Positions 1 to 8,321 of a DNA stretch of 38,338 nt are shown in pieces. The stretch spans positions 1 to 38,338 of the forward strand of contig JAEEXY010000026.1 of the NCBI GenBank assembly GCA_016288005.1, in the 5' to 3' direction. The notes under the pieces are model-generated. The model worked only from the letters and a program-made list of their open reading frames with translations, did not search any database and was not told the origin of the DNA. The DNA comes from Lachnospiraceae bacterium (lineage in GTDB: Bacteria; Bacillota; Clostridia; Lachnospirales; Lachnospiraceae). Numbering within the stretch: position 1 is the stretch's first letter; the number at the start of each line of letters is the position of its first letter. A program made the translations under genes and the position numbers.

Positions 1-31
1 TCTTTTTATCCTTCAAATAATCTCTGTTCAT
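1..31 (-). CDS. start of an unidentified gene (partial, runs off the window)
   Basis: An ATG at 31-29 on the minus strand opens a frame reading MNRDYLKDKK before the window ends. It lies 1 bp after the proC stop codon, and a GAAGGG element inside the end of proC is a usable ribosome site. The gene is probably co-transcribed with proC. Ten residues are too few to name a product. Confidence 0.4.
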   Translation of the reverse strand, partial: MNRDYLKDKK

Positions 32-32
32 C

Positions 33-884
33 TCAAACGCCCTTCTGCAGTTCTTCGCCGCGCTTGTAGCAGGCATCCGTTGCCTTGAACAGGGCATTCC
101 TCAATCCTGCCTCTTCGAGTGCCTCCACAGCCGCGATAGTGGTGCCTCCGGGCGAGCATACGTTGTCCTTGAGTTTGCCGGGATGCTCACCTGTCTCGAG
201 TACCATCTTTGCCGAACCGAGCACCGTCTGCGCAGCCAGCCTGTAAGCCATGTCGCGCGGGATGCCGTATTTGACCACGCTGTCCGCAAGCGCCTCGATG
301 AACATGTAAACGTATGCGGGTGAGCTGCCGTTTGCGCAGATCGCCGCGTTCATCAGCTTTTCCGGAATGATCTCATATCTGCCGACCGCGCCGAAGAGAT
401 TGGTCACGTCGAGTTTCTGGGCCGCATTGCATCCGCCCGCGTAATCCGTAAAGCAGATGCAGCTCATGCCTTCCCCGACCATAGCGGGCGTGTTGGGCAT
501 GATCCTGACGATCCTGACATCCTGCGTGATGCTGTTATGCAGGCGCTCGCAGGTAACTCCCGCAGCGATGGATATCACGGTTTTTCCCGCGATATCGGCC
601 CTGTTCAGGTCCTCAAATACCTTATCGATCATCTGAGGCTTAACGCAGATCACGATATTCTCGCTCTCTTCCGCCAGAGCGACGGTATCCCTGCTGTAAC
701 CGATCCCCGACTTGGCCTTTACTTTTTCGTTTTCCTCCGCAAAAGGAGTGGAAAATGTTACGTTCTCTTTGCCAACCAGTCCCGCGGCTCCCATGAGAAG
801 GGGATATCCCATGTTGCCCGCACCGATAAATCCGTACTTTTTCAAAGCTGTCTCCGTTCCGTGCCCGAGCACTTTCCTTTTCAT
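33..884 (-). CDS. proC: pyrroline-5-carboxylate reductase
   Basis: ProC catalyses the last step of proline synthesis, NAD(P)H reduction of 1-pyrroline-5-carboxylate, in the cytoplasm. The protein has 283 residues, close to the usual 260-280. Near the N-terminus is the Rossmann signature GFIGAGNMG. The middle carries VRIMPNTPAMVGEG, and the C-terminal part has the family signature VCSPGGTTIAAVEALE, which forms the dimer and active site. I chose the ATG at 884. An in-frame TTG at 962 would add 26 unrelated residues and falls inside the -35 box of a good promoter. The ribosome site before 884 is weak (AGAG). A new gene begins 1 bp after the stop, suggesting an operon running off the left edge. 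The call is secure; only the start is slightly uncertain. Confidence 0.95.
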   Translation of the reverse strand: MKRKVLGHGTETALKKYGFIGAGNMGYPLLMGAAGLVGKENVTFSTPFAEENEKVKAKSGIGYSRDTVALAEESENIVICVKPQMIDKVFEDLNRADIAGKTVISIAAGVTCERLHNSITQDVRIVRIMPNTPAMVGEGMSCICFTDYAGGCNAAQKLDVTNLFGAVGRYEIIPEKLMNAAICANGSSPAYVYMFIEALADSVVKYGIPRDMAYRLAAQTVLGSAKMVLETGEHPGKLKDNVCSPGGTTIAAVEALEEAGLRNALFKATDACYKRGEELQKGV

Positions 885-933
885 AAAAATCTCTGTTTTT
901 TCATGCCGGTCAAAACACCGGCTCCAATAAAGA

Positions 934-962
934 ATGATAGCAAATCCGCTATTCTCTTGCAA
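934..962 (-). promoter_or_regulatory. sigma-A-type promoter of proC
   Basis: On the minus strand TTGCAA (962-957) and TATCAT (939-934) are separated by exactly 17 bp. Transcription would begin near 928 and give a leader of about 45 nt. That leader contains a 6-bp hairpin (GCCGGT/ACCGGC, 905-922) with no T-run, so I do not call it a terminator. The promoter lies back to back with the thiT promoter. Confidence 0.6.
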
Positions 963-986
963 GGAAAAATCTTTTTTCGCACGGTA

Positions 987-1015
987 TTGACAAACAATTT
1001 CGGTTGCTTTAATAT
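987..1015 (+). promoter_or_regulatory. sigma-A-type promoter of thiT
   Basis: A consensus TTGACA (987-992) is followed after 17 bp by TAATAT (1010-1015). Predicted initiation near 1022 places the TPP riboswitch at the very 5' end of the transcript, as expected for this regulator. Confidence 0.75.
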
Positions 1016-1025
1016 TATCGCCGAA

Positions 1026-1117
1026 AGCTAGGGGCGCCTATTGCTGAGATGCATGGCCGCGTACGCGCTGTGCTGTCCCTCATAACTTGAACCGGATAAT
1101 ACCGGCGTAAGGAAGCT
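1026..1117 (+). promoter_or_regulatory. TPP riboswitch (THI element) controlling thiT
   Basis: The sequence carries the conserved THI-box core in order: GGGGCGCC, then TTGCTGAGATG (1041-1051), the variable P3 arm, CCCTCATAACTTGA, CCGGATAATACCGGCGTA and GGAAGC. Complementary AGCT segments at 1026-1029 and 1114-1117 close the P1 stem. The family binds thiamine pyrophosphate and represses downstream genes. The next gene is the thiamine transporter thiT, which fits. A terminator hairpin follows at 1160-1198, so control is probably by premature termination. Confidence 0.93.
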
Positions 1118-1159
1118 GCATACTTTTCGTATGTTTGTAGGACGACCCTCTTTTAACCG

Positions 1160-1198
1160 GCTGCGGACCGAATTTTTGCGGCCGCAAGCATATTTTTT
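1160..1198 (+). terminator. intrinsic terminator, expression platform of the TPP riboswitch
   Basis: The left arm GCTGCGG (1160-1166) pairs with CCGCAAGC (1182-1189) with one bulged A. The tract TATTTTTT follows at 1191-1198. It lies between riboswitch and gene, and the thiT ribosome site begins only a few bases after the T-run. TPP binding would be expected to favour this hairpin. Confidence 0.7.
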
Positions 1199-1214
1199 CA
1201 GGAGGGAAAGACTT

Positions 1215-2030
1215 ATGAACACTCTTTCTAATTCACGCAAGCTCACCGAAGCCGCGATCATGCTCGCTATCGGCACGGTTCTGAGCCTCATCAAGCTTAT
1301 CGATCTCCCTTACGGCGGATCGGTCACCATCGCTTCCATGCTCCCTGTAGTTATCATCGCATACCGTCACGGCATAAAGTGGGGACTTATGACCGGTTTT
1401 GTTTACGGTGTCATCCAGCAGCTGCTCGGACTTAACACGCTGTCCTACGCCACCGGCTGGCAGTCGGTCGTTGCGATCATCCTGCTCGACTATATTGTCG
1501 CATTTATGGTCGCCGGCTTCGGCGGTATCTTCAAAAAGGCATTCAAACAGCCTCAGGCACTGTTCGCGGGATCTCTCTTCATCTGCGTTCTCCGCTATAT
1601 CTGCCATGTGATCACCGGCTGCACGGTATGGGCAGGTCTTTCAATCCCCACCAATGCCGCATTCGTTTATTCACTCAGCTACAACGCCACATACATGATC
1701 CCCGAGACCATCGTTACCATGTTCATCGGCTACTACATCGGTTCCGTTCTCGATTTCACATCCGAGAATCTCAGACCTTACACAGCCGCGCGCGAGGAGA
1801 AGGTTCCCGTGCTCAGATGGATCGCAGGCATCATCATTGCCGCGGGTCTCGTATTCGATGTTGCAATGGTATTCTCCAAGCTCCAGAACGGTGAGAGCGG
1901 TGAGTTCGATATCACGGGACTTTCCTCAGTCAGCTGGACACCCGTCATCATCGTGAGCGCAGTCGCTGCAGTGATCGCAGTCCTGCTGTTCGTCGTATCC
2001 TCAAAGAAAAACTCCGCCGCTGCGGCTTAA
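1215..2030 (+). CDS. thiT: energy-coupling factor thiamine transporter ThiT, C-terminally extended
   Basis: ThiT is the substrate-binding membrane S-component that captures thiamine for the shared ECF ATPase/EcfT module, which is not encoded here. The ATG at 1215 follows the ribosome site AGGAGGG. Family features are the N-terminal LTEAAIMLAIGTVLS helix, LPYGGSVTIASMLPV, HGIKWGLMTGFVYGVIQQLLG, YATGWQSVVAIILLDY and NATYMIPETIV, the last two contributing ligand-site residues in characterised ThiT proteins. The protein has 271 residues, against roughly 180-200 usually. The extra part, from about residue 195, is a charged linker and two further hydrophobic segments (approximately 200-218 and 243-262) ending in an alanine-rich tail. 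The TPP riboswitch upstream independently supports the thiamine role. Confidence 0.92.
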   Translation: MNTLSNSRKLTEAAIMLAIGTVLSLIKLIDLPYGGSVTIASMLPVVIIAYRHGIKWGLMTGFVYGVIQQLLGLNTLSYATGWQSVVAIILLDYIVAFMVAGFGGIFKKAFKQPQALFAGSLFICVLRYICHVITGCTVWAGLSIPTNAAFVYSLSYNATYMIPETIVTMFIGYYIGSVLDFTSENLRPYTAAREEKVPVLRWIAGIIIAAGLVFDVAMVFSKLQNGESGEFDITGLSSVSWTPVIIVSAVAAVIAVLLFVVSSKKNSAAAA

Positions 2031-2048
2031 CTCCCGCCGGCGCATGTT

Positions 2049-2101
2049 AAAAGGTGCCAAAAGGTGCCTGTCACCGGATTCCCCGGTGACAGGCACCTTT
2101 T
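2049..2101. repeat. long perfect palindrome between convergent genes, likely bidirectional terminator and REP-like element
   Basis: Arms 2059-2077 and 2083-2101 are perfect 19-bp inverted repeats (AAAAGGTGCCTGTCACCGG and its complement) around a 5-base loop. The A and T runs at the ends make it a plausible terminator for both thiT and recJ. A partial direct duplication of AAAAGGTGCC occupies 2049-2058. The GGTGCCTGTCACC core recurs at 29189-29201, so it is a dispersed element and not just a local terminator. Confidence 0.8.
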
Positions 2102-2102
2102 A

Positions 2103-3836
2103 TCATGCTTTTATATACTTGATGTTCATCTGGATGTCTTTGATGTCACGGTAGACATTCAGCTTCGGAACATAGGCTGCGGTAAAGCTGATGTTATTGT
2201 TTCCGCCGGCGAGAGCCCTGTCAACCTCGGATCTGCCGAATTTGTCCGCCAGCTGCGATATCACGCTCTGCGCGTCGAGAAAACAGGTCGCCGTAAACTC
2301 ATGTCCGAAAGAATTGATCAGACGGAATCTGAGGTAATTGTTCTCCTTGCCGATGTACTTGATGCTGCGGCACTTAAGGCCTCTTTCGGCAAAAAGCGGT
2401 GAGCAGTTGCCGGCTCCGAACGGAGCGAGCGCCTCGATCTCGGCCACCACATCCTCGGTAAAAAGGTTAAAACTGACCTCCATGTCTATGAGTATCTTGC
2501 GGCACATGTCCGTCTCCGTCAGTGTGCATCCGGCATTAAGCGCATCCCTGAAATCCGCGAGCTTATCCTTCTGCAGCGTAAGCCCCGCTGCCATCGGATG
2601 TCCTCCGAAACGCACCAGGTATCTTTGGCACTTAGTCAGCTCCTCAAACATGTTGTATGCGGGAATGGAACGCGCGGAGCCCTTATAGCCGTCTCCGCTC
2701 TCAGTAACCACTATCGCGGGTCTGTTATAGCGTTCCTTTATCCTGCCCGCTATAATTCCCAGTATGCTTTCGTGGCAGTCCGGCAGCTCCAGCACTATGA
2801 CCCTGTCAGACAACTCCTCCGCCGGTCCGAGCAGCTCCGCCGCAACGGCTTCCTGCTCCGCGGTCATGACTTTCCGCTCGTCGTTCAGTTCCCTGCATTC
2901 GTGTGCTATCCTCGCCGCTTCCGCCGCGTCTTTCGCGCTCAGCAGCGAAAAAGCCAGCCCCGCGTCATCTATCCTGCCCGTAGCGTTAAAGCACGGTCCG
3001 AGAATAAATCCGATATGATACTCTCCGAGTGTTTCGCGGTCTATCGCGGTTTCGTCGAGCAGCGCCGAAAGTCCCGGATTGGAAGTGGTCTTCAACGCCT
3101 CCGTTCCGAGCTTTGCGATCACCCGGTTCTCTCCGTACAGCGGTACCACATCGCAGATCGTGGCCATGGCCATGAATTCGATGTATCTGGTGATGTCCGC
3201 GTCTATCCCTTTCAGTTCGAACAGCACCTGCGCGAGCTTGGCCGCAACCACGGCTCCGCAGATCTCGGGACAGGGATAACCGTCCTCCTTTTGCTTCGGA
3301 TCGACTATGAACGCCGCATGCGGCAGGACCTCCGGTATCTCGTGATGATCCGTCACTATCAGGGTAATGCCGTGTTTTTCCGCCTCTAAAGACGCCGCGA
3401 CGGCGGCGATACCGTTATCACATGTAACAACGGTATCAACGCCGTCTGCAGCGGCTTTTTTGATTATTTCTTCGTTAAGTCCGTATCCGTCACGGATCCT
3501 GTGCGGGATATACCAGTCCGCATCCGCTCCGGACAGTTTCAGCGCATCGTTTAAGATGTAAGTCGCCATGATGCCGTCCACATCATAATCTCCGACAACC
3601 CTTATCCTGCGCCCCTCTTCTATTTTCTTGAGGAGCAGCGCCGCCGCACCGTCCATGTTCATCAACAGATGCGGAGAATGAAGGTCTGCCGTCGAAGGCG
3701 AGAGGAATGTCCGGATCACTCCGGGATCCGTCAGGCCTCTGTTTACCAGAAGTCTCGCCATGATATCCGATACGCCGAACTTTTCTTTGATCGACTCAAA
3801 ATCAGCCGTTTTGTTGCATATCGTCCATCTGTCCAT
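2103..3836 (-). CDS. recJ: single-stranded-DNA-specific exonuclease RecJ
   Basis: RecJ degrades single-stranded DNA 5' to 3' in recombination and mismatch repair and needs divalent metal. The protein has 577 residues, in the normal range for the Firmicutes form. DHH-superfamily motifs are clear: DYDVDG at residues 83-88, TCDNG at about 138-142 and TDHHE at 162-166. A DHHA1 domain contains FGGHPMAAG at about residue 410, and a C-terminal OB-like segment follows. The start has an AAGGA ribosome site. It begins 18 bp after secDF, so the two form an operon driven from 6221-6249. A palindromic terminator follows its stop. Confidence 0.95.
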   Translation of the reverse strand: MDRWTICNKTADFESIKEKFGVSDIMARLLVNRGLTDPGVIRTFLSPSTADLHSPHLLMNMDGAAALLLKKIEEGRRIRVVGDYDVDGIMATYILNDALKLSGADADWYIPHRIRDGYGLNEEIIKKAAADGVDTVVTCDNGIAAVAASLEAEKHGITLIVTDHHEIPEVLPHAAFIVDPKQKEDGYPCPEICGAVVAAKLAQVLFELKGIDADITRYIEFMAMATICDVVPLYGENRVIAKLGTEALKTTSNPGLSALLDETAIDRETLGEYHIGFILGPCFNATGRIDDAGLAFSLLSAKDAAEAARIAHECRELNDERKVMTAEQEAVAAELLGPAEELSDRVIVLELPDCHESILGIIAGRIKERYNRPAIVVTESGDGYKGSARSIPAYNMFEELTKCQRYLVRFGGHPMAAGLTLQKDKLADFRDALNAGCTLTETDMCRKILIDMEVSFNLFTEDVVAEIEALAPFGAGNCSPLFAERGLKCRSIKYIGKENNYLRFRLINSFGHEFTATCFLDAQSVISQLADKFGRSEVDRALAGGNNNISFTAAYVPKLNVYRDIKDIQMNIKYIKA

Positions 3837-3854
3837 CAGAGAATAATCCTTTTA

Positions 3855-6143
3855 TCAATCCTCGCTGCCGGCCTTGAATCTCTTCTGGAGATTGAACCAG
3901 AGGCCGCCTGTCAGACAAACGGATGAGAAAGTACCGCAGATGATGCCTACCATCAGCGGGATGGCGAACTCTCTTACAGAGGTAACGCCGAGTATCGCAA
4001 GCACAAATACCATGAAGAATGTGGTGAGCGAGGTATTTATGCTTCTGCTGAGTGTCTGGGTAATGCTGAGGTTAACGATATCGAGCATCGAATCCTTGCT
4101 GATGCGCTCCGCGATATTCTCACGGATACGGTCAAAGATAACGATAGTCGCGTTGATCGAATAACCTACGATAGTCAGCATGCAGGCAATGAAAGTATTG
4201 CCGACCGAGATAAAGCTTCTGCATACCGCGTAAAGCACAAGTACGATCAGGACATCATGAACCAGCGCAAGTACGGCGCTCGTCGCGAAATTGAAGTTCT
4301 TGAATCTGAGCCAGATGTAGAGCAGCATGCCGATGGTCGCCACGATAACGGCTACTACCGCGTCGCGCTTCATCTCACTGCTGACTGCCGAACCCACGGA
4401 CTCGGTAGTGATATAGCTCTCGGAGATACCGTATGTCGACTCGATCGCCGAAGCAAGTGTCGCTCTCTCTTCTGTCGAGAGCTCCTTGGTCTTGATCTGA
4501 ACCATGTTCTCGTCATTTACGAGAGATACTTCAGCGGAGTAACCTGTCTTTTCCTGAACGAGCTTTTCAACGTCAGCCTGGATGCCTGCGGGGAGGCCGT
4601 TCTCAAATACTACCGAGGTAGCGGTACCGCCCGAGAAATCGAGACCGTAGCTGAAAGGTGTCTTAATTGTAGCGAAGTTGATGATGATCGCGATGATCCC
4701 GACAACGATAAGTCCGCCCGAAATGCAGAGGAATCTGGGGAATCTCTCGACGATCCTGAGTGTCTTGCGCTCCTTTTTGGTGCCGAAGAACTTTACTTTG
4801 TCGAAACCGAGCTCATACAGTGAATTAAGGATGAACTTCGTGATAAAGAGCGCGGTGATCATCGAAAGAATGATACCGATAGCCAGTGTCTGGGCGAAGC
4901 CCTTAACTGTACCGGAACCGAGGAAGTACAGCACGATGGCAGCGATGATCGTTGTTACGTTGCCGTCGATGATGGCTGAAAGAGCCTTGGAGAAACCGAG
5001 CTTGATGCCGGAACGCACGGTCTTGCCGGTCGCGAGCTCCTCCTGTATTCTCGTGAAAATGATGACGTTCGCGTCAACCGCCATACCGATCGAAAGTATG
5101 ATACCCGCGATACCGGGCAGGGTAAGCGTAACTCCGAACAGGTTAAGCGAGATGACCATGAGCGCTACATAGAAGACCAGAGCGATCGAAGCGGCAACGC
5201 CGGGTACTCTGTACATAACGATCATGAAGATAACGATGAGAATGAAGCCGATAAGACCTGCGATAAGGCTGGTCCTTAATGCGTCGCTTCCGAGCTGTGC
5301 GCCCTCTACGTAGTAACGGAGAACCGAAAGCTCGAGAGGAAGCGCTCCGACTCTGATGGTCGTCGCAAGGATCTTTGCCTCATCAAAGCTGGCCTGACCC
5401 GAAATGGTAGCCTCACCGCCCGAGATAACCGTCTTTACGCGGGGGGCGCTGATAACCTCGTTGTCATAAACGATAGCGATCAGGTTCTTGTAGAATGTTT
5501 CGGTTCCGTCAGCCGCGCCGTAATAAGGAGCGCAGTATGCGGTAGCGTCTTCGAACTTCTTTGCGCCGTTCTCGTTAAGGCTGAGCACTACGATGTACTC
5601 AGTACCTGTGATCTGATCCTGATAAACGTTGGGCTGCGCGTCCGCAACGTCGGCACCGTCAATTACAACATCGCCGGCAGCGATGATCTCGTCCATCGTG
5701 CGGAGAAGTCTGAATCTGTACTCTCCCGCCTCGGTGTCAAAATATCTCTCGATGTTCTGTGTGCCGTCCCCACTCAAGCCGTATACAAAATAGATATTGC
5801 CGGCATCACCGAGCGTTGAAAGCACGTAATCCGCATCGGTAACGTTAGGAATGGAAACCGTGATGCGGCTGTCGCCCTCGGGATAAACCTGTGCTTCGGT
5901 CGAAAAGCTCTCGGCACGCTTCTGCATCTTGTAGACCGTGTCCGAAAGTTCCGTAGCGGTAGGGTCATCCTTTACGGACTGATAAGTGATGCTGACACCG
6001 CCGGCCAGGTCAAGACCGAGCTTGACATTCCGGGCGCTCATCTTTTTGTCAGCACCGATTCCGAATATCGCAAGCAGCGCAGCGGCCGTGATCACAACAA
6101 CCGCTATCAGCAGCTTAAGTATTCCTTTGCCTCTGTTTTTCAT
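3855..6143 (-). CDS. secDF: protein translocase subunit SecDF (fused)
   Basis: SecD and SecF use the proton gradient to help complete Sec-dependent export across the cytoplasmic membrane. Here they are one 762-residue protein, the arrangement common in Bacillus and many Clostridia. The SecD half starts with a membrane anchor, then LGLDLAGGVSITY, a P1-like periplasmic domain, and a block of helices containing GMAVDANVIIFTRIQEE. The SecF half begins near residue 445 and contains YGLDFSGGTATSVVFENG and GYSINATIVIFDRIREN. I chose ATG 6143, preceded by GGGAGG; the in-frame alternative at 6170 has no such site. recJ follows after 18 bp. Confidence 0.96.
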   Translation of the reverse strand: MKNRGKGILKLLIAVVVITAAALLAIFGIGADKKMSARNVKLGLDLAGGVSITYQSVKDDPTATELSDTVYKMQKRAESFSTEAQVYPEGDSRITVSIPNVTDADYVLSTLGDAGNIYFVYGLSGDGTQNIERYFDTEAGEYRFRLLRTMDEIIAAGDVVIDGADVADAQPNVYQDQITGTEYIVVLSLNENGAKKFEDATAYCAPYYGAADGTETFYKNLIAIVYDNEVISAPRVKTVISGGEATISGQASFDEAKILATTIRVGALPLELSVLRYYVEGAQLGSDALRTSLIAGLIGFILIVIFMIVMYRVPGVAASIALVFYVALMVISLNLFGVTLTLPGIAGIILSIGMAVDANVIIFTRIQEELATGKTVRSGIKLGFSKALSAIIDGNVTTIIAAIVLYFLGSGTVKGFAQTLAIGIILSMITALFITKFILNSLYELGFDKVKFFGTKKERKTLRIVERFPRFLCISGGLIVVGIIAIIINFATIKTPFSYGLDFSGGTATSVVFENGLPAGIQADVEKLVQEKTGYSAEVSLVNDENMVQIKTKELSTEERATLASAIESTYGISESYITTESVGSAVSSEMKRDAVVAVIVATIGMLLYIWLRFKNFNFATSAVLALVHDVLIVLVLYAVCRSFISVGNTFIACMLTIVGYSINATIVIFDRIRENIAERISKDSMLDIVNLSITQTLSRSINTSLTTFFMVFVLAILGVTSVREFAIPLMVGIICGTFSSVCLTGGLWFNLQKRFKAGSED

Positions 6144-6220
6144 TGTAAAAAATCCTCCCAAAATTAGCATTCACCGCCCATTTTTATACTGAGGGGCAGT
6201 AAAACAGCATTCAGTCAGAT

Positions 6221-6249
6221 ATTATAGCATCACAGTGCCACCGTGTCAA
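6221..6249 (-). promoter_or_regulatory. consensus sigma-A promoter of secDF-recJ
   Basis: On the minus strand a perfect TTGACA (6249-6244), 17-bp spacer and perfect TATAAT (6226-6221) lie about 78 bp before the secDF start. This suggests strong constitutive expression. Confidence 0.85.
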
Positions 6250-6302
6250 AATGAAGCTTACTTTTGTGAGGAAATTTTTTTGGAATAATATCGGTAAATA
6301 AC

Positions 6303-6331
6303 TTGCCTAATCTTTTCAAGTGTGATAAGAT
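6303..6331 (+). promoter_or_regulatory. probable promoter of the first degV gene
   Basis: TTGCCT (6303-6308) and TAAGAT (6326-6331) are separated by 17 bp. The expected start near 6338 leads directly into the overlapping palindromes at 6347-6374. The -35 box is imperfect, so confidence is moderate. Confidence 0.5.
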
Positions 6332-6346
6332 TATCTTTAAAGAGTA

Positions 6347-6374
6347 ATGTGGTTTTAAAAACTACATCATGTAG
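6347..6374 (+). promoter_or_regulatory. overlapping palindromes, putative operator upstream of degV
   Basis: A 21-bp inverted repeat (ATGTGGTTTT-A-AAAACTACAT, 6347-6367, 9 of 10 pairs exact) shares its right arm with a second, perfect 13-bp palindrome, CTACATCATGTAG (6362-6374). The hexamer ATGTRG thus occurs three times in alternating orientation. The position just downstream of the predicted transcription start fits a repressor site. No T-run follows, so it is not a terminator. The regulator is unknown. Confidence 0.5.
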
Positions 6375-6438
6375 AACATTAAGACATGCTTTTTAGAGAA
6401 CGAAGTCTTTGATTTTTGCTTTTACAGGAGAACCAAAT

Positions 6439-7311
6439 ATGAACAAATATCTTATTTCCACAGATTCCACAGCGGACCTTTCCGCAGAATATGTCCGGGA
6501 GCATGGTATTCCGATCCATCCTCTCTACTATTATGTAAACGATGTGCAGTACGGTGCCGGCCACGAGATGCCTCTTAAGGAGTTTTTCGACGGTATGCGT
6601 CATGACGCAAAGGTTTCCACATCCGCCAGTACTCCCGAGGTCTGCAAGCAGATCTTCGAGGAGCAGGTAAATGCCGGCTACGATGTTCTTCACCTCGGTT
6701 TCTCTTCCGGACTTTCTTGCAGCTACCAGAGCGCATGCATCGCTGCCGAGGAGGTCATGGAGAGCCATCCCGGTTCCAGGATCGTTGTCATCGACACGCT
6801 CTGTGCTTCGGGCGGACAGGGACTTCTGGTATACTACGCGGTCAAGCTCAAGGAGGAGGGCAAGTCTCTCGATGAGGTGGCTGCCTGGGTTAACGACAAC
6901 ATCCAGCATCTCTGCCATCAGTTCACAGTTGAGGACCTTAAGTACCTCTACAAGGGCGGCCGTATCTCGAAGACCGTTCAGATACTCGGTACCCTGATCA
7001 ATGTTAAACCCGTGCTTCACGTTGACGAAGCCGGCAAACTCGTTCCCGTAGGCAATGTCCGCGGACGCAAAAAGTCGCTGAATGCCCTTATCGACAATAT
7101 GGGCGCTCATATCGCGGGCTATAACAACGATACGATCATGATCACGCACGGCGACTGCATCGAGGATGCTGAGTATGTCGCGGCGCAGATCAAGGAGCGC
7201 TTCGGTGTTAAGGAGGTCATCATCAATTACCTCTCTCCCACCATCGGTTCACATGCGGGCCCCGGAACCATCGCCCTGTTCCATCTCGGCGATACCCGCG
7301 CCGTTAAATAA
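6439..7311 (+). CDS. DegV family fatty-acid-binding protein
   Basis: DegV proteins bind a fatty acid. In several Firmicutes some members act as FakB, presenting the fatty acid to the kinase FakA for incorporation into phospholipid. The 290-residue protein starts at ATG 6439 after AGGAG. The N-terminal domain has the family opening YLISTDSTADLS. The FSSGLSCSYQSA segment (about residues 93-104) holds the carboxylate-binding serine. The LYKGGRISKT motif lies near residue 175, and GSHAGPGTIALF is at the C-terminus. No fakA is in the window. A second degV follows in the same direction after a terminator. Assignment to the family is firm; the FakB role is inferred. Confidence 0.9.
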   Translation: MNKYLISTDSTADLSAEYVREHGIPIHPLYYYVNDVQYGAGHEMPLKEFFDGMRHDAKVSTSASTPEVCKQIFEEQVNAGYDVLHLGFSSGLSCSYQSACIAAEEVMESHPGSRIVVIDTLCASGGQGLLVYYAVKLKEEGKSLDEVAAWVNDNIQHLCHQFTVEDLKYLYKGGRISKTVQILGTLINVKPVLHVDEAGKLVPVGNVRGRKKSLNALIDNMGAHIAGYNNDTIMITHGDCIEDAEYVAAQIKERFGVKEVIINYLSPTIGSHAGPGTIALFHLGDTRAVK

Positions 7312-7354
7312 TGACGATCATCTACCACTTCTTATAACAACTTAATTCCCCGGG

Positions 7355-7390
7355 AGGGACGACTGAGGCGCATGCCCGGCCGTCTCTTTT
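7355..7390 (+). terminator. intrinsic terminator after the first degV
   Basis: AGGGACG (7355-7361) pairs with CGTCTCT (7381-7387), one pair being G-T. A small inner GGC/GCC hairpin lies in the loop, and TTTT ends the element at 7387-7390. It lies about 45 bp after the stop codon. Confidence 0.6.
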
Positions 7391-7405
7391 GGGTTATACG
7401 GACTT

Positions 7406-7433
7406 TTGCTTTTTTTCCCGTAAGTGATATACT
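7406..7433 (+). promoter_or_regulatory. probable extended -10 promoter of the second degV
   Basis: TATACT at 7428-7433 is preceded by TGA, giving an extended -10 motif. A weak -35, TTGCTT, sits at 7406-7411 with a 16-bp spacer. It is 35 bp upstream of the start codon and just beyond the terminator of the previous gene, implying independent transcription. Confidence 0.45.
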
Positions 7434-7468
7434 GATATCAGACATTTATACGATCGGAGGAACAGAAA

Positions 7469-8311
7469 ATGGTCAGGATCCTGGCAGACAGTACTTGTGA
7501 TCTTTCCAAAGAACTTACGGAGCGCTACAACATAACCATCATCCCGCTCTATGTGCGTCTCGGTGACGATGAGTATCTCGACGGCATCAATATCACTCCC
7601 GCCGAGCTGTACAAGTGGTCGGATGAGCATGGGCAGACGCCCAAGACCGCGGCTCCCGGCATCGAAGACATCTCTAAGCTCCTCGATCCCGCAGGCAGCG
7701 ATGAGTATGTGATATTCACGATCTCATCCTCCATGTCCGCGAGCTTCAACAATGCCAGACTCGCCGCCGAAAACATGGAAATGAGTGACCGTGTACATGT
7801 AATAGATTCGGAAAATCTGTCCACAGGCATCGGCCTGCAGGTGATCCGCGCGGCCGAACTGGCAGCCGATGGCAAGAGCGCTGCAGAGATCGTTTCCGAG
7901 ATTGAATCCATCAAGGGTAAAGTACGCGCGAGCTTTGTAATAGATACTCTCGTATACCTCCACAGAGGCGGCCGCTGCTCGGGTCTGGCCGCTCTGTTCG
8001 GTTCGGTTTTAAAGCTCCATCCGCGCATCGCGGTGACCGGCGGAGCCATGCATCCCGAGCAGAAATACCGCGGCAGCAGCCGCAAATATGTTCTCGAATA
8101 CGTCAAAGATATGGAACCCGAGCTGAAAAAGGCGCGCAGGGACCGCGTATTCATCACGCACTCTCCCTGCGACAGGGCCGTGGTCGAATCCGTGAGATCC
8201 TATCTCGAGAGCCTCGGACATTTCGACGAGATCCTTGAGACTGACGCCGGCAGCGTTATCGCGTCACACTGCGGTCCGGGGACGCTCGGAGTGCTGTTTA
8301 TAGCTGAATAA
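7469..8311 (+). CDS. DegV family fatty-acid-binding protein (second copy)
   Basis: This 280-residue protein begins at ATG 7469 behind GGAGG. It shows the same family landmarks as its upstream neighbour: VRILADSTCDLS at the N-terminus, TISSSMSASFNNAR around residue 92 with the ligand-contacting serines, LHRGGRCSGL near residue 170, and ASHCGPGTLGV at the C-terminus. The two proteins are clearly paralogous but only modestly similar, so they may bind fatty acids of different saturation or length, as FakB1 and FakB2 do in Staphylococcus aureus. It converges with the GNAT-hydrolase gene, with only 10 bp between the stops. Confidence 0.9.
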   Translation: MVRILADSTCDLSKELTERYNITIIPLYVRLGDDEYLDGINITPAELYKWSDEHGQTPKTAAPGIEDISKLLDPAGSDEYVIFTISSSMSASFNNARLAAENMEMSDRVHVIDSENLSTGIGLQVIRAAELAADGKSAAEIVSEIESIKGKVRASFVIDTLVYLHRGGRCSGLAALFGSVLKLHPRIAVTGGAMHPEQKYRGSSRKYVLEYVKDMEPELKKARRDRVFITHSPCDRAVVESVRSYLESLGHFDEILETDAGSVIASHCGPGTLGVLFIAE

Positions 8312-8321
8312 GCGGCTTAAC

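Noticed and set aside
885..962. Longer proC beginning at a TTG at 962
   Set aside because: The added residues are not ProC-like, and the TTG is part of the -35 box of a good proC promoter.
2049..2101. CRISPR repeat
   Set aside because: Only one palindromic unit with a short partial duplication is present; there are no regular spacers and no cas genes.
8309..8319. TAAGCGGCTTA as a terminator between convergent degV and GNAT-hydrolase genes
   Set aside because: The arms are only 5 bp with a one-base centre and no T-run; it contains the degV stop codon and is probably chance.
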